From Plakobranchus ocellatus (lineage: Eukaryota > Mollusca > Gastropoda > Plakobranchidae), in NCBI GenBank assembly GCA_019648995.1, contig BLXT01007177.1, positions 254,276 to 287,164 of the forward strand: DNA of 32,889 nucleotides, given 5' to 3'. The notes beneath the pieces are model-generated. The model was not told the DNA's origin, made no database searches, and saw only the letters and a list, made by a program, of their open reading frames with translations. The position numbers and the translations under genes were made by a program. This document shows, in pieces, positions 17,144 through 28,059 of this stretch (its first letter is position 1; each line of letters begins with the position of its first letter).

Positions 17144-18358
17144 ATTGCTATGTGAAATCAAGTTTAGTGGAAATCTCAGACTCATTAATGTATATAACAC
17201 TAATGTTAATAATTTTTCAGCGAGTTTTTTTTTTCATAAATGCAAGTACATTATTTTTCTTTTTTAGATTTAAAAAAAAATATAATATATAATATATACT
17301 ATCAAAGGCAGCTAATTTGTTGTATAGATTATTTGAAATATCATTTATCTATATTTTATCGCTAATTTTAAACATTTACAATCAATAATACATTTTGATT
17401 TTCACATTTTGTATGTTATATTTTTGCTGTGGGCTCGTAGTGATCCTCTCAAGATAGACCCTAGGTTTTATCATAAGCATTTCTAAAGGAAGAGATTGGT
17501 TGCAAATAAGGCAGTAAGGTCAGTCTCAAATAAGTTCAGGACAAGCCTTTGTGACTTAGTAACAGCTGAACCATCAATTTTCCTTCTTAGCTCTATTATC
17601 ATTTCTTAGAGAATGATTCAGTAATGAATTGGGCTGAAAATTTTGAATCAGATGAAAATCCATGGGTGTTTTTCCAATCACTTTTATTTGACAAAAAAAC
17701 CCATGGGAAAGTTTTATGCAAGTGTTACTCTCCTCAACTTGCACTCCACTCTTTCCATTCATCTTTCTTTTCACATTTGTCTTTTACTTATGAAATAAGA
17801 AGAATATCTTGACATTTTTCATTTTTGGGTGCCTAAAAAAATGATCTCAGTGCTCTTTTTTTTACCTAAAGATAATTAAGTAAAATATTTCTAAACAAAA
17901 GCAGTGCATGTAGGCCTATGTGTCTATCTTAACTAGAAATGATTTGGTTATGGTAAAGAGAGAAAAGGTTCAGGCAAGAGAAAATTCGTGTCCTAAGCCA
18001 GTTTTAAGCAGAATACACTATATTTAATCTGCAGAAATGCAGGTCAATATTAATATTCATTGACAGTTTATTGCAGCTGAATGCATTTATTATTTTTTTT
18101 CTAGAATTCTAACTTTTGACCAAATGGATGTTGCTCTTTTTGTGACCATAAGTCTGATATTATCTTAAGATTTTTTTATTACTATAGGTATAAGGGCAAC
18201 CTATGTCATATGAAGTTTTGTAAAATATATCTTGTTCTTGCTTTCAAAAACATTTGTGTGAATGTGAACATTTCAAAAGTTATATTGTGGGAGGATTTGA
18301 CAAATCTATTCTTCTGCATTTTGCTCTTGATGTTTCTGCTTTTGAAAGTTGTATGATA
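17144..18358 (+). other. XKR 3' UTR or downstream DNA, no gene
   Basis: AT-rich, with no AATAAA in the first kilobase that looks convincing. Short open frames on both strands at 17574-17812 are mutual shadows without similarity. If the signal at 22731 is used, this is all 3' UTR. Confidence 0.5.
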
Positions 18359-19166
18359 CAGTCGACTTCACTTGAGTCGACTTCGTATGACTCGATTTTC
18401 TTTTGAGTCGATTGTAATTTCTCGGAACGGTCCCCTTNNNNNNNNNNNNNNNNNNNNNNNNNNNNNNNNNNNNNNNNNNNNNNNNNNNNNNNNNNNNNNN
18501 NNNNNNNNNNNNNNNNNNNNNNNNNNNNNNNNNNNNNNNNNNNNNNNNNNNNNNNNNNNNNNNNNNNNNNNNNNNNNNNNNNNNNNNNNNNNNNNNNNNN
18601 NNNNNNNNNNNNNNNNNNNNNNNNNNNNNNNNNNNNNNNNNNNNNNNNNNNNNNNNNNNNNNNNNNNNNNNNNNNNNNNNNNNNNNNNNNNNNNNNNNNN
18701 NNNNNNNNNNNNNNNNNNNNNNNNNNNNNNNNNNNNNNNNNNNNNNNNNNNNNNNNNNNNNNNNNNNNNNNNNNNNNNNNNNNNNNNNNNNNNNNNNNNN
18801 NNNNNNNNNNNNNNNNNNNNNNNNNNNNNNNNNNNNNNNNNNNNNNNNNNNNNNNNNNNNNNNNNNNNNNNNNNNNNNNNNNNNNNNNNNNNNNNNNNNN
18901 NNNNNNNNNNNNNNNNNNNNNNNNNNNNNNNNNNNNNNNNNNNNNNNNNNNNNNNNNNNNNNNNNNNNNNNNNNNNNNNNNNNNNNNNNNNNNNNNNNNN
19001 NNNNNNNNNNNNCCCCTCCCCCCTCCTATACATGAGTACCGGTACCGCTGTTTTGACTCGTTGCTCGCCCCTTCCCAATCAATGGAAAAAATGGATAAGT
19101 GGATGTATGGATAAGTCGATGTTGATTTTAATCCCCCAAAGACATCGACTTATCAGTAGTCAACTG
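18359..19166. mobile_element. pogo/Tigger-like DNA transposon or MITE, interior unsequenced
   Basis: The left end reads TA|CAGTCGACTTCACTTGAGTC. The right end, read on the - strand, is TA|CAGTTGACTACTGATAAGTC. About 18 of the first 26 positions agree and both ends are bordered by TA (18357-18358 and 19167-19168), the target of Tc1/mariner/pogo elements. The CAGTYGACT start resembles the termini I recall for pogo/Tigger families. The right end also contains GATAAGTCGATGT facing its exact reverse complement ACATCGACTTATC. The centre is an assembly gap, so it is unknown whether a transposase is present. Confidence 0.68.
18438..19012. other. assembly gap (575 Ns)
   Basis: A run of 575 Ns flanked by C-rich sequence (GGTCCCCTT and CCCCTCCCCCCTCC). 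The length may be an estimate. Any open frame crossing it is an artefact. The gap sits inside a repeat-like element, which is a common reason for assembly failure. Confidence 0.99.
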
Positions 19167-19169
19167 TAT

Positions 19170-21115
19170 TTTTTTAATGAAGAAGATTTTCATAATGTGG
19201 AGCAGAGAGCAGGTTTTCTTTTCAAGTTTTTTAAGAGGAAATTAAAAAGGAAAATGTTTGACTGAATGTGATTGATGGAGATTCCAACCATTACTTTTTG
19301 AACAATCAAAGAAGAGACAAAAAGCAAAAGACAAATTGATTTTTATAGTATCAATTTTGTAAAAAGGTGATTTTCATTTATTTCTCCAGGTTAAGCACAT
19401 TTTTTAAAAATGTATCATCTTGAATCCATTCTTTAAGCTTACACATTGCAGTGCCTTTATATAGAAAAAAACCCCTAAATTTATTAAGCACAATTTAAAG
19501 AGCTATGTTTGTGGGGTTTTTGTTTTTTTTAAACAACCATGATGTTTGTAATTTTCTATGCTTGTTTTATTCTTTGTTTTTCAGTGGGTCAGAGAATGAC
19601 ATTTCTGTGAATGTTTAGCTAAAGCCATAGATCCCAACAATTAAATAATGTTCTTAGTCCCTTGCCCTCATCACAGCCATGCCAGTTTTATTCTTTGGGT
19701 TCTGTTTGTTAGGGTGTAGGGATTATGTGTGCCTCTTAAAAAGCATTCAGTCTTTAGATTCTTTTCTTTTGTTTTCTTTCAATTTGTCCTCATCACTATG
19801 TTAAGCTGTTGTAAACAGGAGACATCTCCTTGGAGCAGACATCAAGAATTTTGCATCTTTTCATCTTATATTTTAGACTATCCCTGGTGAAATTTAATGT
19901 CTCGAGTCAGCAGTTTTAAGGAAATAACATTGGAGTTTGAAGTGAAAAAGTATTTTTAAAAAATTTTTTTAAGTTCTAGTAGAAAGTTCAAACACCTTAT
20001 TTTATATGGAGTAACCCTTCAATTTAAAAAGAAATGGATATTGCATCTGTCGATGTCATCTTTGGTGACAAAAACGTGTGGGTTTCCCACTTAATGATTT
20101 TTGAAGATGTGTCTCCAGACTAGTTTAAATTACATGCAATCAAAAGAACATGGATTCCTCAAAGCCATGAATTGGTTGCTCTTCTGCACTGTTTACACCA
20201 ATTAATCAACCTTTTCCGTCTCCAATTATGCCAACAACACCCAGGATTGATAAGAAATTTGCTGACTGCAATTAAGATGGCACTTATTACTCCACCTGTA
20301 TGTCTTATGTTACACCATTAGAATCTCATCATAGGACAAATTAAAAAATCATCAGCGGTACAAATTCGCTAACTAAGCCCCCCTTCCTCTTAGTTCTACC
20401 TTAGCAAATCAATCATCTATGCAGGAATATTGCTAATCTTGAAAGCAAAAAAGCCTTCAGTTGTCTGATCATTTCCCTTTCCACTACCCCTCTCTTGCTC
20501 TGTCCTAGGAGGCAACAAGTCTAGCAATAAATCTAGATTAGTATCACTATCAGCCACTAATGCCATTCACAGATGAGCATGGCTTGCCTAACGTTGTGAA
20601 GCAATGGGCAAAATTTACACACCTATCTGCACATACATGTATCTCCTGGACAAACTGTGTCAAACCTGCCTCAGCCCAATACAAGTTCCACCTAGCCACA
20701 GCCACTGTCAAAGCACATGCACACATACACGAACAGCTCAGGCTAGCACTGCATGAAAAACTTCACAGAGGTTTCATTCATAACTATGCTAGTCGTCATC
20801 TTGGCTAGTTTAGGCACAAATCTAGACTCAAAATAGAATTGCTCAAGATCCCACTAATAGTGTCTAAAAAATCTGCCAACACTGCAAATTTTTTTTGTTT
20901 TTTTTTTCTCTCAGAACACAATCATTTTGCATCCACTGCTTCCCATATATACTGCAGTGGTAAAGTTTTCAAAGAGAGAGCAGCATCCATTAAAATGACC
21001 AGTTGTGCTGTTACTGGAAAATAATATTAAGACACAGGTTTTACTCATTATATTATTCAGGCACTATCAAGCTTACATATTTATGACCATTCTTGGCACT
21101 TGTGGAGAGATTGTG
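19170..21115. other. non-coding stretch, no gene recognised
   Basis: AT-rich to about 20.2 kb, then a less AT-rich segment at about 20250-20820 that includes an 82-codon open frame (20560-20808) rich in His, Thr and Ala. That frame shows no family I recognise and has no splice or start evidence. An AATAAA lies at 20526-20531. Confidence 0.5.
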
Positions 21116-21119
21116 CTCT

Positions 21120-21870
21120 TGTCTTCTTCAGGTACCTTGTCAGGAACAGACATTGGTGATCATGTATCTCCACTCAAACCTGTTTCAGTAAACCTTATAA
21201 AGTTGTTATTCACTTATTGCCAATTTTGCTTATCACCCATGACTAAAGACTTTCAATAAGAATTATTCTCTGTTTACCTCTACTGCGTTTGCCTTCAATC
21301 TTTCCAGTGATTGCTAAGTGTTCTGAACCCTTATGTCGGGAAGTAAGGCCTAAAAACTGTAGTTGCCTCTGTTTTATGGTTTTAATTAGTGATCGCTCAA
21401 GATTAGTTTCTTTCAGTACCAATTCATTGAACTTGTTTTCTGCCCATGATATCCTCATCACTCCTCTGATAAACCACATCTCTACTGCTTCTAGTTTTTT
21501 CTCTGTTTCCTTGTTTACTGTCCAACACTCATTACCATACAAAAGTATAGGCTATATTTGTTTTCACTACCATTATTTTGGTTTTCATATTTATGTTTCT
21601 ATTTGCCAGTATTGGTTTCATTTTTTGGAATGTACCTTTGGCCATCGCTATTCTTTTACTTATTTCACTTGTGCATCTACCATTTTATGTTATATAAGGT
21701 AACCTAGAGATTTGAATTTTGTAGCTTGTTTGATTTGTTTGCCTTTACTAACAAGATTGCACTTGGGATTAGAGGATTTCTTTGAGATGACCATACATTC
21801 CATTTTCTTTACATTTAAAGACAGCCCCATCCTTTTGCTCTCTAAAGTAAAACTACAATGCTCTTATACC
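21120..21870 (-). mobile_element. 5'-truncated LINE fragment: reverse transcriptase C-terminal region
   Basis: Read on the - strand, the upstream part gives degraded but recognisable reverse-transcriptase tail motifs (MGLSLNVKKMECMVISKE, then RCTSEISKRIAMAKGTFQKM and LANRNINMKTKIMVVKTN) broken by stops. A 99-codon open stretch follows (21243-21542) with YGNECWT, EKKLEAVEMWFIRGVMRISW, LIKTIKQRQLQFLG and KIEGKRSRGKQRI. This order is typical of the C-terminal third of non-LTR element polymerases, RTE-like by memory. The 3' end near 21120 reads TGTCTGTTCCTGACAAGGTACC, then a GAAGAAGA tail. It is the longest of three related copies in this window and is not functional. Confidence 0.88.
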
Positions 21871-22730
21871 TATGATTATTATATAAATTATAATGTATAA
21901 TTTTATACATACATAGAACTTAAGAAGCAAACAATGTAACAATTGGAAAATTGGTACATATTGTATTTCTGTGACAATAAGAAATTTACCTTCACTTCAG
22001 GCGCCAAAATGTTGCCTTTCAGTTTCACAAAAATGTATATATTGATTTTATTAATTTTTAAAAACTTTTTGCAAGCTTCCATTCACCAAGCAGTACAGAA
22101 CCTTGTAGAGAATTGTATTTTATAAAAAATGCAGTGTGGCCATCAATTTAAAAGAACAAAAATACAAGTCAAATAATATTTTCCGTGCATGTATTAAAAT
22201 TTCTTAAGTTAAAAAGAACTTGCCTGACCTTAGTAAACTTAGCAATGGCCCCAAAGAAAAATGCAATTTACATAAACTTTTTAAAACATTATCTCTTCTT
22301 TGGTATGCCAAGTATAATTTTTATTTTCATTAGTTTAGTGAACTTACTGTAATTACATATGTATTATAAAAATGTAAATAAATACATGTATATACTTTTG
22401 GTGCTAAAAACATAATTTTTTAAAACACTTGAAAACTTTAGAATAATAATGCGAGCTGATTTTTTGTAACTGAAAGTCTAAAGATTTGTGAGTCAAATAT
22501 TTTCTAATTCTAGTCTATTTTTATGCATAATTTTTATGTACTTAGGCAGCCGAATTTTTTATATATGTATCATATATTGTGCCTTAATTAATACTTGTTT
22601 TATTTTGTACACAACACTATACCATTTGAACAGTGGACTCCTTTGACAGGTGGAATTTTTCTGTGTCATTGAACATTGATGATTTTTTTTAAATCCTGTT
22701 ATACATTTTTCCTTTTGTACTAGTCGAAAC
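21871..22730. other. AT-rich non-coding DNA
   Basis: No gene was recognised. An AATAAA occurs at 22377-22382. The sequence just before 22731 has the look of a 3' UTR end, but this is an impression. Confidence 0.4.
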
Positions 22731-22736
22731 AATAAA
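22731..22736 (+). terminator. candidate polyadenylation signal (AATAAA)
   Basis: AATAAA is followed within about 35-60 nt by a GT/T-rich stretch (GTTTGTGC, AATTTTTTAATGTTGGTT) that could be the downstream element. If it serves the XKR gene, the 3' UTR is about 6.1 kb and includes the duplication, the DNA element and the antisense LINE. Earlier signals at 20526 and 22377 are alternatives. Confidence 0.35.
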
Positions 22737-22759
22737 TATTTTGTATAAATTTAATATTC

Positions 22760-23270
22760 GATATAAGTTTGTGCAATTTTTTAATGTTGGTTACCACATA
22801 CATGTTATTTATATATTATATTGATGGTTTTGAGGACAAACCATTCAAGTATTATTACACTGATTTTAGGCCAGAAAACTTTAAAAAAAAAAAAACAAAA
22901 AAAAAGGCCAACTATTTTGACAACTGGTTTATTTTAATTTTTACATTAATTTATTAAGGTTGCAATATGGCCAATGCTTTTAATATTGTCTTATGGTAAA
23001 TAGTTTCTTATGCAGAAACAAAAGGTTATGGATGGTGGGCAATAGACTTAGAGAGGTGTTCTCTACATTGATGAGCTAAGGGGCTAGTCCCTCAACTCAG
23101 TCAGCCATAGAGTGGGCCACCTTACTGTGTCTATAAAAAAAGGCTCTACAGGAGGAACTGCTGTAGAAGTAAATAAGGCATTAAGTAAGACAAAAAAGAT
23201 TTTTATAACCAGACCGTACATCGGTCTTCATATCCCTTTTAATTGAAAATTTCAATCAAAGGAAAACCTA
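22760..23270. other. non-coding stretch, no gene recognised
   Basis: Contains A-runs at about 22880-22905 and a short inverted repeat AGACCG/CGGTCT at 23212-23227. No coding or RNA gene was seen. Confidence 0.5.
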
Positions 23271-23279
23271 TACAATAGT

Positions 23280-23333
23280 CTTTTGAATTTCAGTGTAAAA
23301 CTGAAATGATTACACTGTATTTTAATTCAAAAG
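23280..23333. other. imperfect hairpin, ~54 nt
   Basis: CTTTTGAATT...CAGTGTAA (from 23280) faces TTACACTG...AATTCAAAAG (to 23333). The arms match except for a 5-nt bulge on the right side. A nested alternative pairing TTTCAGT/ACTGAAA is also possible. An adjacent imperfect palindrome (TAATTGAAA/TTTCAATCA) lies at about 23239-23260. Confidence 0.6.
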
Positions 23334-24278
23334 GATGAATAAACAAGCTTTGATAGGGATAAGTATGAAAAATTATGTCCTGTTGATTGCAAGAAGGCAG
23401 ATGAAAGAAAAGGAAAAATTAAACAAAAAATCATTTTAAAATTAAGATCTAAACAAGGGTATACAAATATTGTTAAATCCCTGGTTGAAATTGGGGGAGG
23501 AATCTATGGCTCAGAATTTAGGTAAATAAGACTGGGGAGACAAAAAAAAAAGCGATGAAAAAGAAAAGTGTATGATAGTTGTTGGAGCTGTGGATTCATG
23601 TACAATTTCTTGGATGATCCTTCCCAAAGTTGCTATTTCGTTTATTGGGATTTAGTTTTGTACATAAAGGGTATTACGACCTCAGGCTTTCAGGCCCTTG
23701 TCCGGAATGAGTTAACTTGAAAACCTTGTCCCATGCCACAGAAAATTTTCAAGATTCAGTGGGCTTAAGACAAGAGATTCTGGGCCTATGAAAGAGGCAC
23801 TATATTAGAATTGCTGCCAAATCCAACACCCTTCCCATCTTCCTAACAACTGCAAATGTTGATCAGCGCATTCTCAGTGCGTGTAAAAGGAAGAATTAAT
23901 AGTTATTATATCACAAATCAAGGATACATCCAGCCATTCCCAAAATGAAGCTTCTTCCAGCGGTGCAAGGGAATCTCTGACACTGTCACATGCCCTTGCC
24001 CCCCTTCCCCCTTTCCTTGCACCAAAAAGAGTGCCTCCACCAGGTAAAAGAAAAGAGAGTCCCTGTCATGCAGAGACAGACAGAGGAAAGAAAATAAGAA
24101 TAAATGGACGCAATACTTGTGTAAAAATTTTTCTCTATAAATACATATACATGTATGTATTTTAAAATTGCACATCCAAACAAAAAGGTGTCCATAGCAA
24201 TCTAATTTCAGTAAACAAAATAAAGTTTTATCTCATGCCCAGTCCAGATGAGTTTGGTTTCACACACATTAGTGGGTC
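23334..24278. other. non-coding stretch, no gene recognised
   Basis: Overlapping - strand open frames at 23918-24195 are compositionally odd and have no recognised similarity. AATAAA motifs on the + strand near 23338 and 24219 are of unknown use. Confidence 0.45.
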
Positions 24279-24470
24279 TTCAGTACACATATGGTAACTG
24301 CTAATCTAGTTGAGGAAAATGCTGGTACATGTACATGTAGTGTATTTGTGGATTTCCAGTACATGGTAACTGCTAGTCTAGATGAGGGCAACACTGGTAG
24401 TGTGTTTGTGTGGTCTCCAGTGTATGGTAACTGCTAATCTAGATGAGGGGAACACTGGTAGTGTTTTTTT
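24279..24470. repeat. tandem repeat, ~61-bp unit, three copies
   Basis: The motif ATGGTAACTGCTA(A/G)TCTAG begins at 24291, 24363 and 24424. Each unit continues GATGAGGG(C/G)AACACTGGTAGTGT and CTCCAGT-like sequence. The first unit is 72 bp because of an extra GTACATGTACA-type insertion. A weaker partial copy (CCAGATGAG...CTTCAGTACAC) precedes it. Confidence 0.85.
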
Positions 24471-25460
24471 AGGTTTTGCGCAGTATATGCTGAACAATTC
24501 ATCTAATCTAGATCTATGCATCAACTACGCCTTGTGAATTGTGACTAGAGAAAATATGAATAGGGATGAGGCATCAAGTCAAGACTATAGGGAAGACGTT
24601 TGTTTCATCAGTTGGAAACATGATTTCAAAAATAAATTATTTTATTTCAGATCAGAAGATGAGAAAAAAAAAGACTATCAAAACCAGAATAGATGGCATG
24701 TTTATAACTTTATTCTTTAAGAACACCACCCCTATAACAAGCTCCACATTGGCAATAAGAAGATAAACATTAAATTATCATCATAAAACCTTTGAAACTT
24801 CAAAAGCAACAAGAGCATAGTGAAATAATAATTAAATATAGCCCTCTTACCAAACCTTTCACATCAGAGAATTTTAATCTTAGACACTGCAAAGCTTCCA
24901 AGTCAAGTATGGCAAAAGAAAGTTTGTAAGAAGACATTTGTGTTCATTTATTTTAGCATATCAGTTAATGCAATTACCTTTGATGGAAAAAAAAATTTTA
25001 TGAAGATAGAGACAAAAATTGAGAAACTAAAAACGATCCTTTTCACAAACTGCTCCAATAGCAAATGTTCTTATACAGTCCAGTTGTCAGTAATAATAGT
25101 TACAATTACATCATATACTGTATAATATATCACCATTCTCAAAGATAAACTATGTTTGAAAAAATAATTTTATGTTTTAAGGCATATAAATTTCAGCAAT
25201 AGTTATACTCCTCTTATGATAAGCTTTCTATTGACTTTTATTCAACATAAAATTTTTCCTTCTATGCCATTATCATAACGGCAATCTATGCCTGGCTTAC
25301 ATGGTGGTGGAGTCAACAATATTTAATTATGGGGCGCAATCAGAGCAAATCAATCGCAAGCCACGGTGGATACTTTTACACTTAAGATGGTCAAACTTTT
25401 TAAAACATTTTTTTTATTAATTGAAAAACCTCATAAATACACAATTTTCAAACTTTAAAA
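24471..25460. other. non-coding stretch, possible 3' end of convergent gene
   Basis: AT-rich. TTTATT at 24709-24714 reads AATAAA on the - strand and could end a - strand transcript, but such hexamers are frequent here. No coding exon was recognised. Confidence 0.35.
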
Positions 25461-25523
25461 AGTGTCTCCATCCCAATTCTGACAACAAAAAAAAACATTT
25501 GTCAGAATTAGGATAGAGACACT
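25461..25523 (-). other. 25-bp stem hairpin, fully paired (with G-U) on the - strand
   Basis: The left arm at 25461-25485 (AGTGTCTCCATCCCAATTCT...) and right arm at 25499-25523 are reverse complements at 23 of 25 positions, with a 13-nt A-rich loop. Both mismatches are C/A on the + strand, which become G-U wobbles in a - strand RNA, so the - strand transcript would form an unbroken 25-bp stem. The size is close to a short pre-miRNA, but it could be the remains of a small inverted-repeat element. Confidence 0.7.
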
Positions 25524-25529
25524 GTTTTT

Positions 25530-27900
25530 TTTATTTTTTGGAATAAAAATAGATAGTAAGTTCCAGGATTATGTTTTCAAAATGTCAAAATCCAACTTGT
25601 GAATAATACTCTAATTGCTTCACAAAAATTCGATTGTCTATTCATTTCAAGATAGAAATCTATATATACTGTGCTTGATATCTTGCACCCTTACTTCACT
25701 TTTTGGGGAAACATGAGTTTCTTACTTAATGCTCCTAGAAGCATTTTCTGTGCTGCAACAAAGAACTGAGATGATTTTATCTATATTTCCATATTAAATC
25801 CAATTAAAAAACTGATGTTTATTAGCTTAACTGTGCAGTTGTGAATCTTATTCTGAAGTTGATTTTTCTCAAAACTACGCCTCATGGACTCAGAATCTTC
25901 TAAAACGCCAAATTTTTTAAAAACAAAAGTTTTGTGTCTCATTCTATTTACAGGAATTCCAAATTATGTTGAAAAAAAAAAACAACAAATACTATCATAC
26001 TGAGCTTGTGACTCTTTAGCTATTAAATGGATGGATCATCCATCACATCCAAAAGTTTATTTGATATGCTGGGGTAATAACTGCAATCCCAATCTACCTT
26101 CATGCAAGAGGTTATCAGCCCTGTGGGTCTAAGCAATATAAGCAAAATGAGTGGTGGATTAGTAGAGTATTAGTGCATAAACTATTATTATGAATGAAAC
26201 AGAACCAAGGCCCAGTGTATTGGCCAAATGAGGCATCAATAAATTTAAAGTAAAGGTAGAGAATGGGAGGCTGTTACCCTTGATGTAGATTTATTTTATA
26301 CTGAGCCTGTTCGTGCTTTACTTGGTAAAAACTTTGCCCTAAATATAGCACAACAGTAAGCGGCAAAGCCTCATAACAAGGTGAAGTTGTTATATATATA
26401 TATGCAAGTGCAAGTTGCAAAAATCGTAAATAATAATATTATACCACTACAAGCTACATCCAATTCTTGTCACATTCATCCCCTCTTCCTCAACTGTTTC
26501 TCAATTTAAAAGGAAGATTACAAACAAAATACCCTCTCCTGTAGCCTTAGATATTTTTATCTTTCTTAGCATATTCTAACATTTTGGTTAATAGAGTTAT
26601 GTAATTTTTTCTAAACTCCACTGTATACAATTTATACACATTAACACAACTGCCAATCCTAAAAAGCACATGCATTCTAATGTGCCCCTTACTGAGAATC
26701 TTCCGATATGTGATTAGACTCTGTTATGATATTTAAACCAGTAAAAATGGAACTATCTCAATAATTTTTTCAAAAATCCAAGTCAAGAGAGGCAAGAAAG
26801 AAGGACATTGCATTTGGACAGGGCTTCCAATAGAACCATACATACTTGTATCAATATGGCATTCATGCACTATTGGTAAATAATACATTTGTGTGTCAAC
26901 CCAGCCTGAAGGGGGCAATCTTATACCTGATACATGTACAGGAATCACACACATCAGTATTGCCAACAATGCAGTGCTACTATTTGAAACAATGTGCATT
27001 ACAAAATAAAAAAGGTATTTAGAGAAACTATCAAAAACTCTTGCTGATAGTGGTAAATTATTTTTACATGTATCTGTGTCACATGAAAGTACTAGGAATT
27101 CCGCAAAGCATTTTTAAGTTTAACGAAATGAACAGCGGTTTTCAATTTTCATTTTTGACTTTGTTTCAATTAGATTTGCCAGCACTACGAGTACGGTAAA
27201 CCTCAGCAAAGTTTTGACTTTTATGAATTCAAGAGGTATGAATGGCCAAAAAAATAAAGTGACAAGAGATTGCACATTTCAGCAAATAATAGTAACATTT
27301 TGAGAAAGATTGTGCTGTTCAATATTACATTCCACAAAAGCAAAAGCAAAATTCAATTTCAAAATCCATGGCCTATTTTTCAGATTGAAGGCAGGAGGCC
27401 TCAAATCTGTATATTACTATCAGTAAATTGGTTTTATGAGCTTGAAACAGCACATAGTTCATACTGGCTTGTAAAAATGTAAAGATAAAAAAGCGGTCAA
27501 GCTCAATTATGATGCTTGCCAGTCTACATATGTACAATAAACCTCACCAGAGTAATCTATGGTGCTGTGGGATTGTGACCATATCAGCTTTTTTTTTTTC
27601 TGCTTTAATTTATAATAAGCAATTTTCGACTGTTGGTAGCATTTTAGAATAGGGTTGAAAGGCTGCCATACACTATAGACATAAAGGTTTTTTAACTTTT
27701 GAGATACTGGGAAAGAGAGTTATGAGTCACTCAGTAACTCACTAATTGTTGGCTTAACTTTTCTATGCTCCAATCAAATGTCATCCTCGGTGGGGGTCAA
27801 CTAGTATATGAGTCAAATGGATATCAGGCACCAGCCACCTTGCATTTAAGTTTTGCCAGATGTAAGTCTATCACGATACAATCACATTTCAGATGATTTT
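25530..27900. other. AT-rich non-coding DNA
   Basis: No gene was recognised. A short TA run lies at about 26391-26402. A - strand open frame at 26733-26999 begins with a hydrophobic stretch but has no other support. Confidence 0.45.
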
Positions 27901-27919
27901 CATTTGATTGCTTGACTGC

Positions 27920-28059
27920 AAAAAAAAAAAAAAAAAAAAAAAGACAGCAACTACAATTGATCCCTTTATTAGTAAATAGGGGATGAAGAGTCAGCTAAAA
28001 TAAATGTTGGCAAACGAATCAAATGAAGATGCAAAAAAAAAAAAAAAATATATATATAT
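27920..28059. repeat. poly(A) runs and (TA)n
   Basis: There is an A23 run at 27920-27942 and an A16 run at 28033-28048, the latter followed by a short TA repeat. They could be retroposon tails, but no body or flanking duplication was recognised. Confidence 0.75.

Noticed and set aside
18368-19265. Long open frames crossing 18438-19012
   Set aside because: They consist mainly of Ns in the assembly gap and are artefacts.
20560-20808. 82-codon + strand open frame rich in His and Ala
   Set aside because: No recognisable similarity, no splice sites or start context. It lies in a region that may be 3' UTR.
26733-26999. 88-codon - strand open frame with a signal-peptide-like start
   Set aside because: A hydrophobic N-terminus is easily produced in AT-rich DNA. 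No homologous motif, promoter or splice support was seen.
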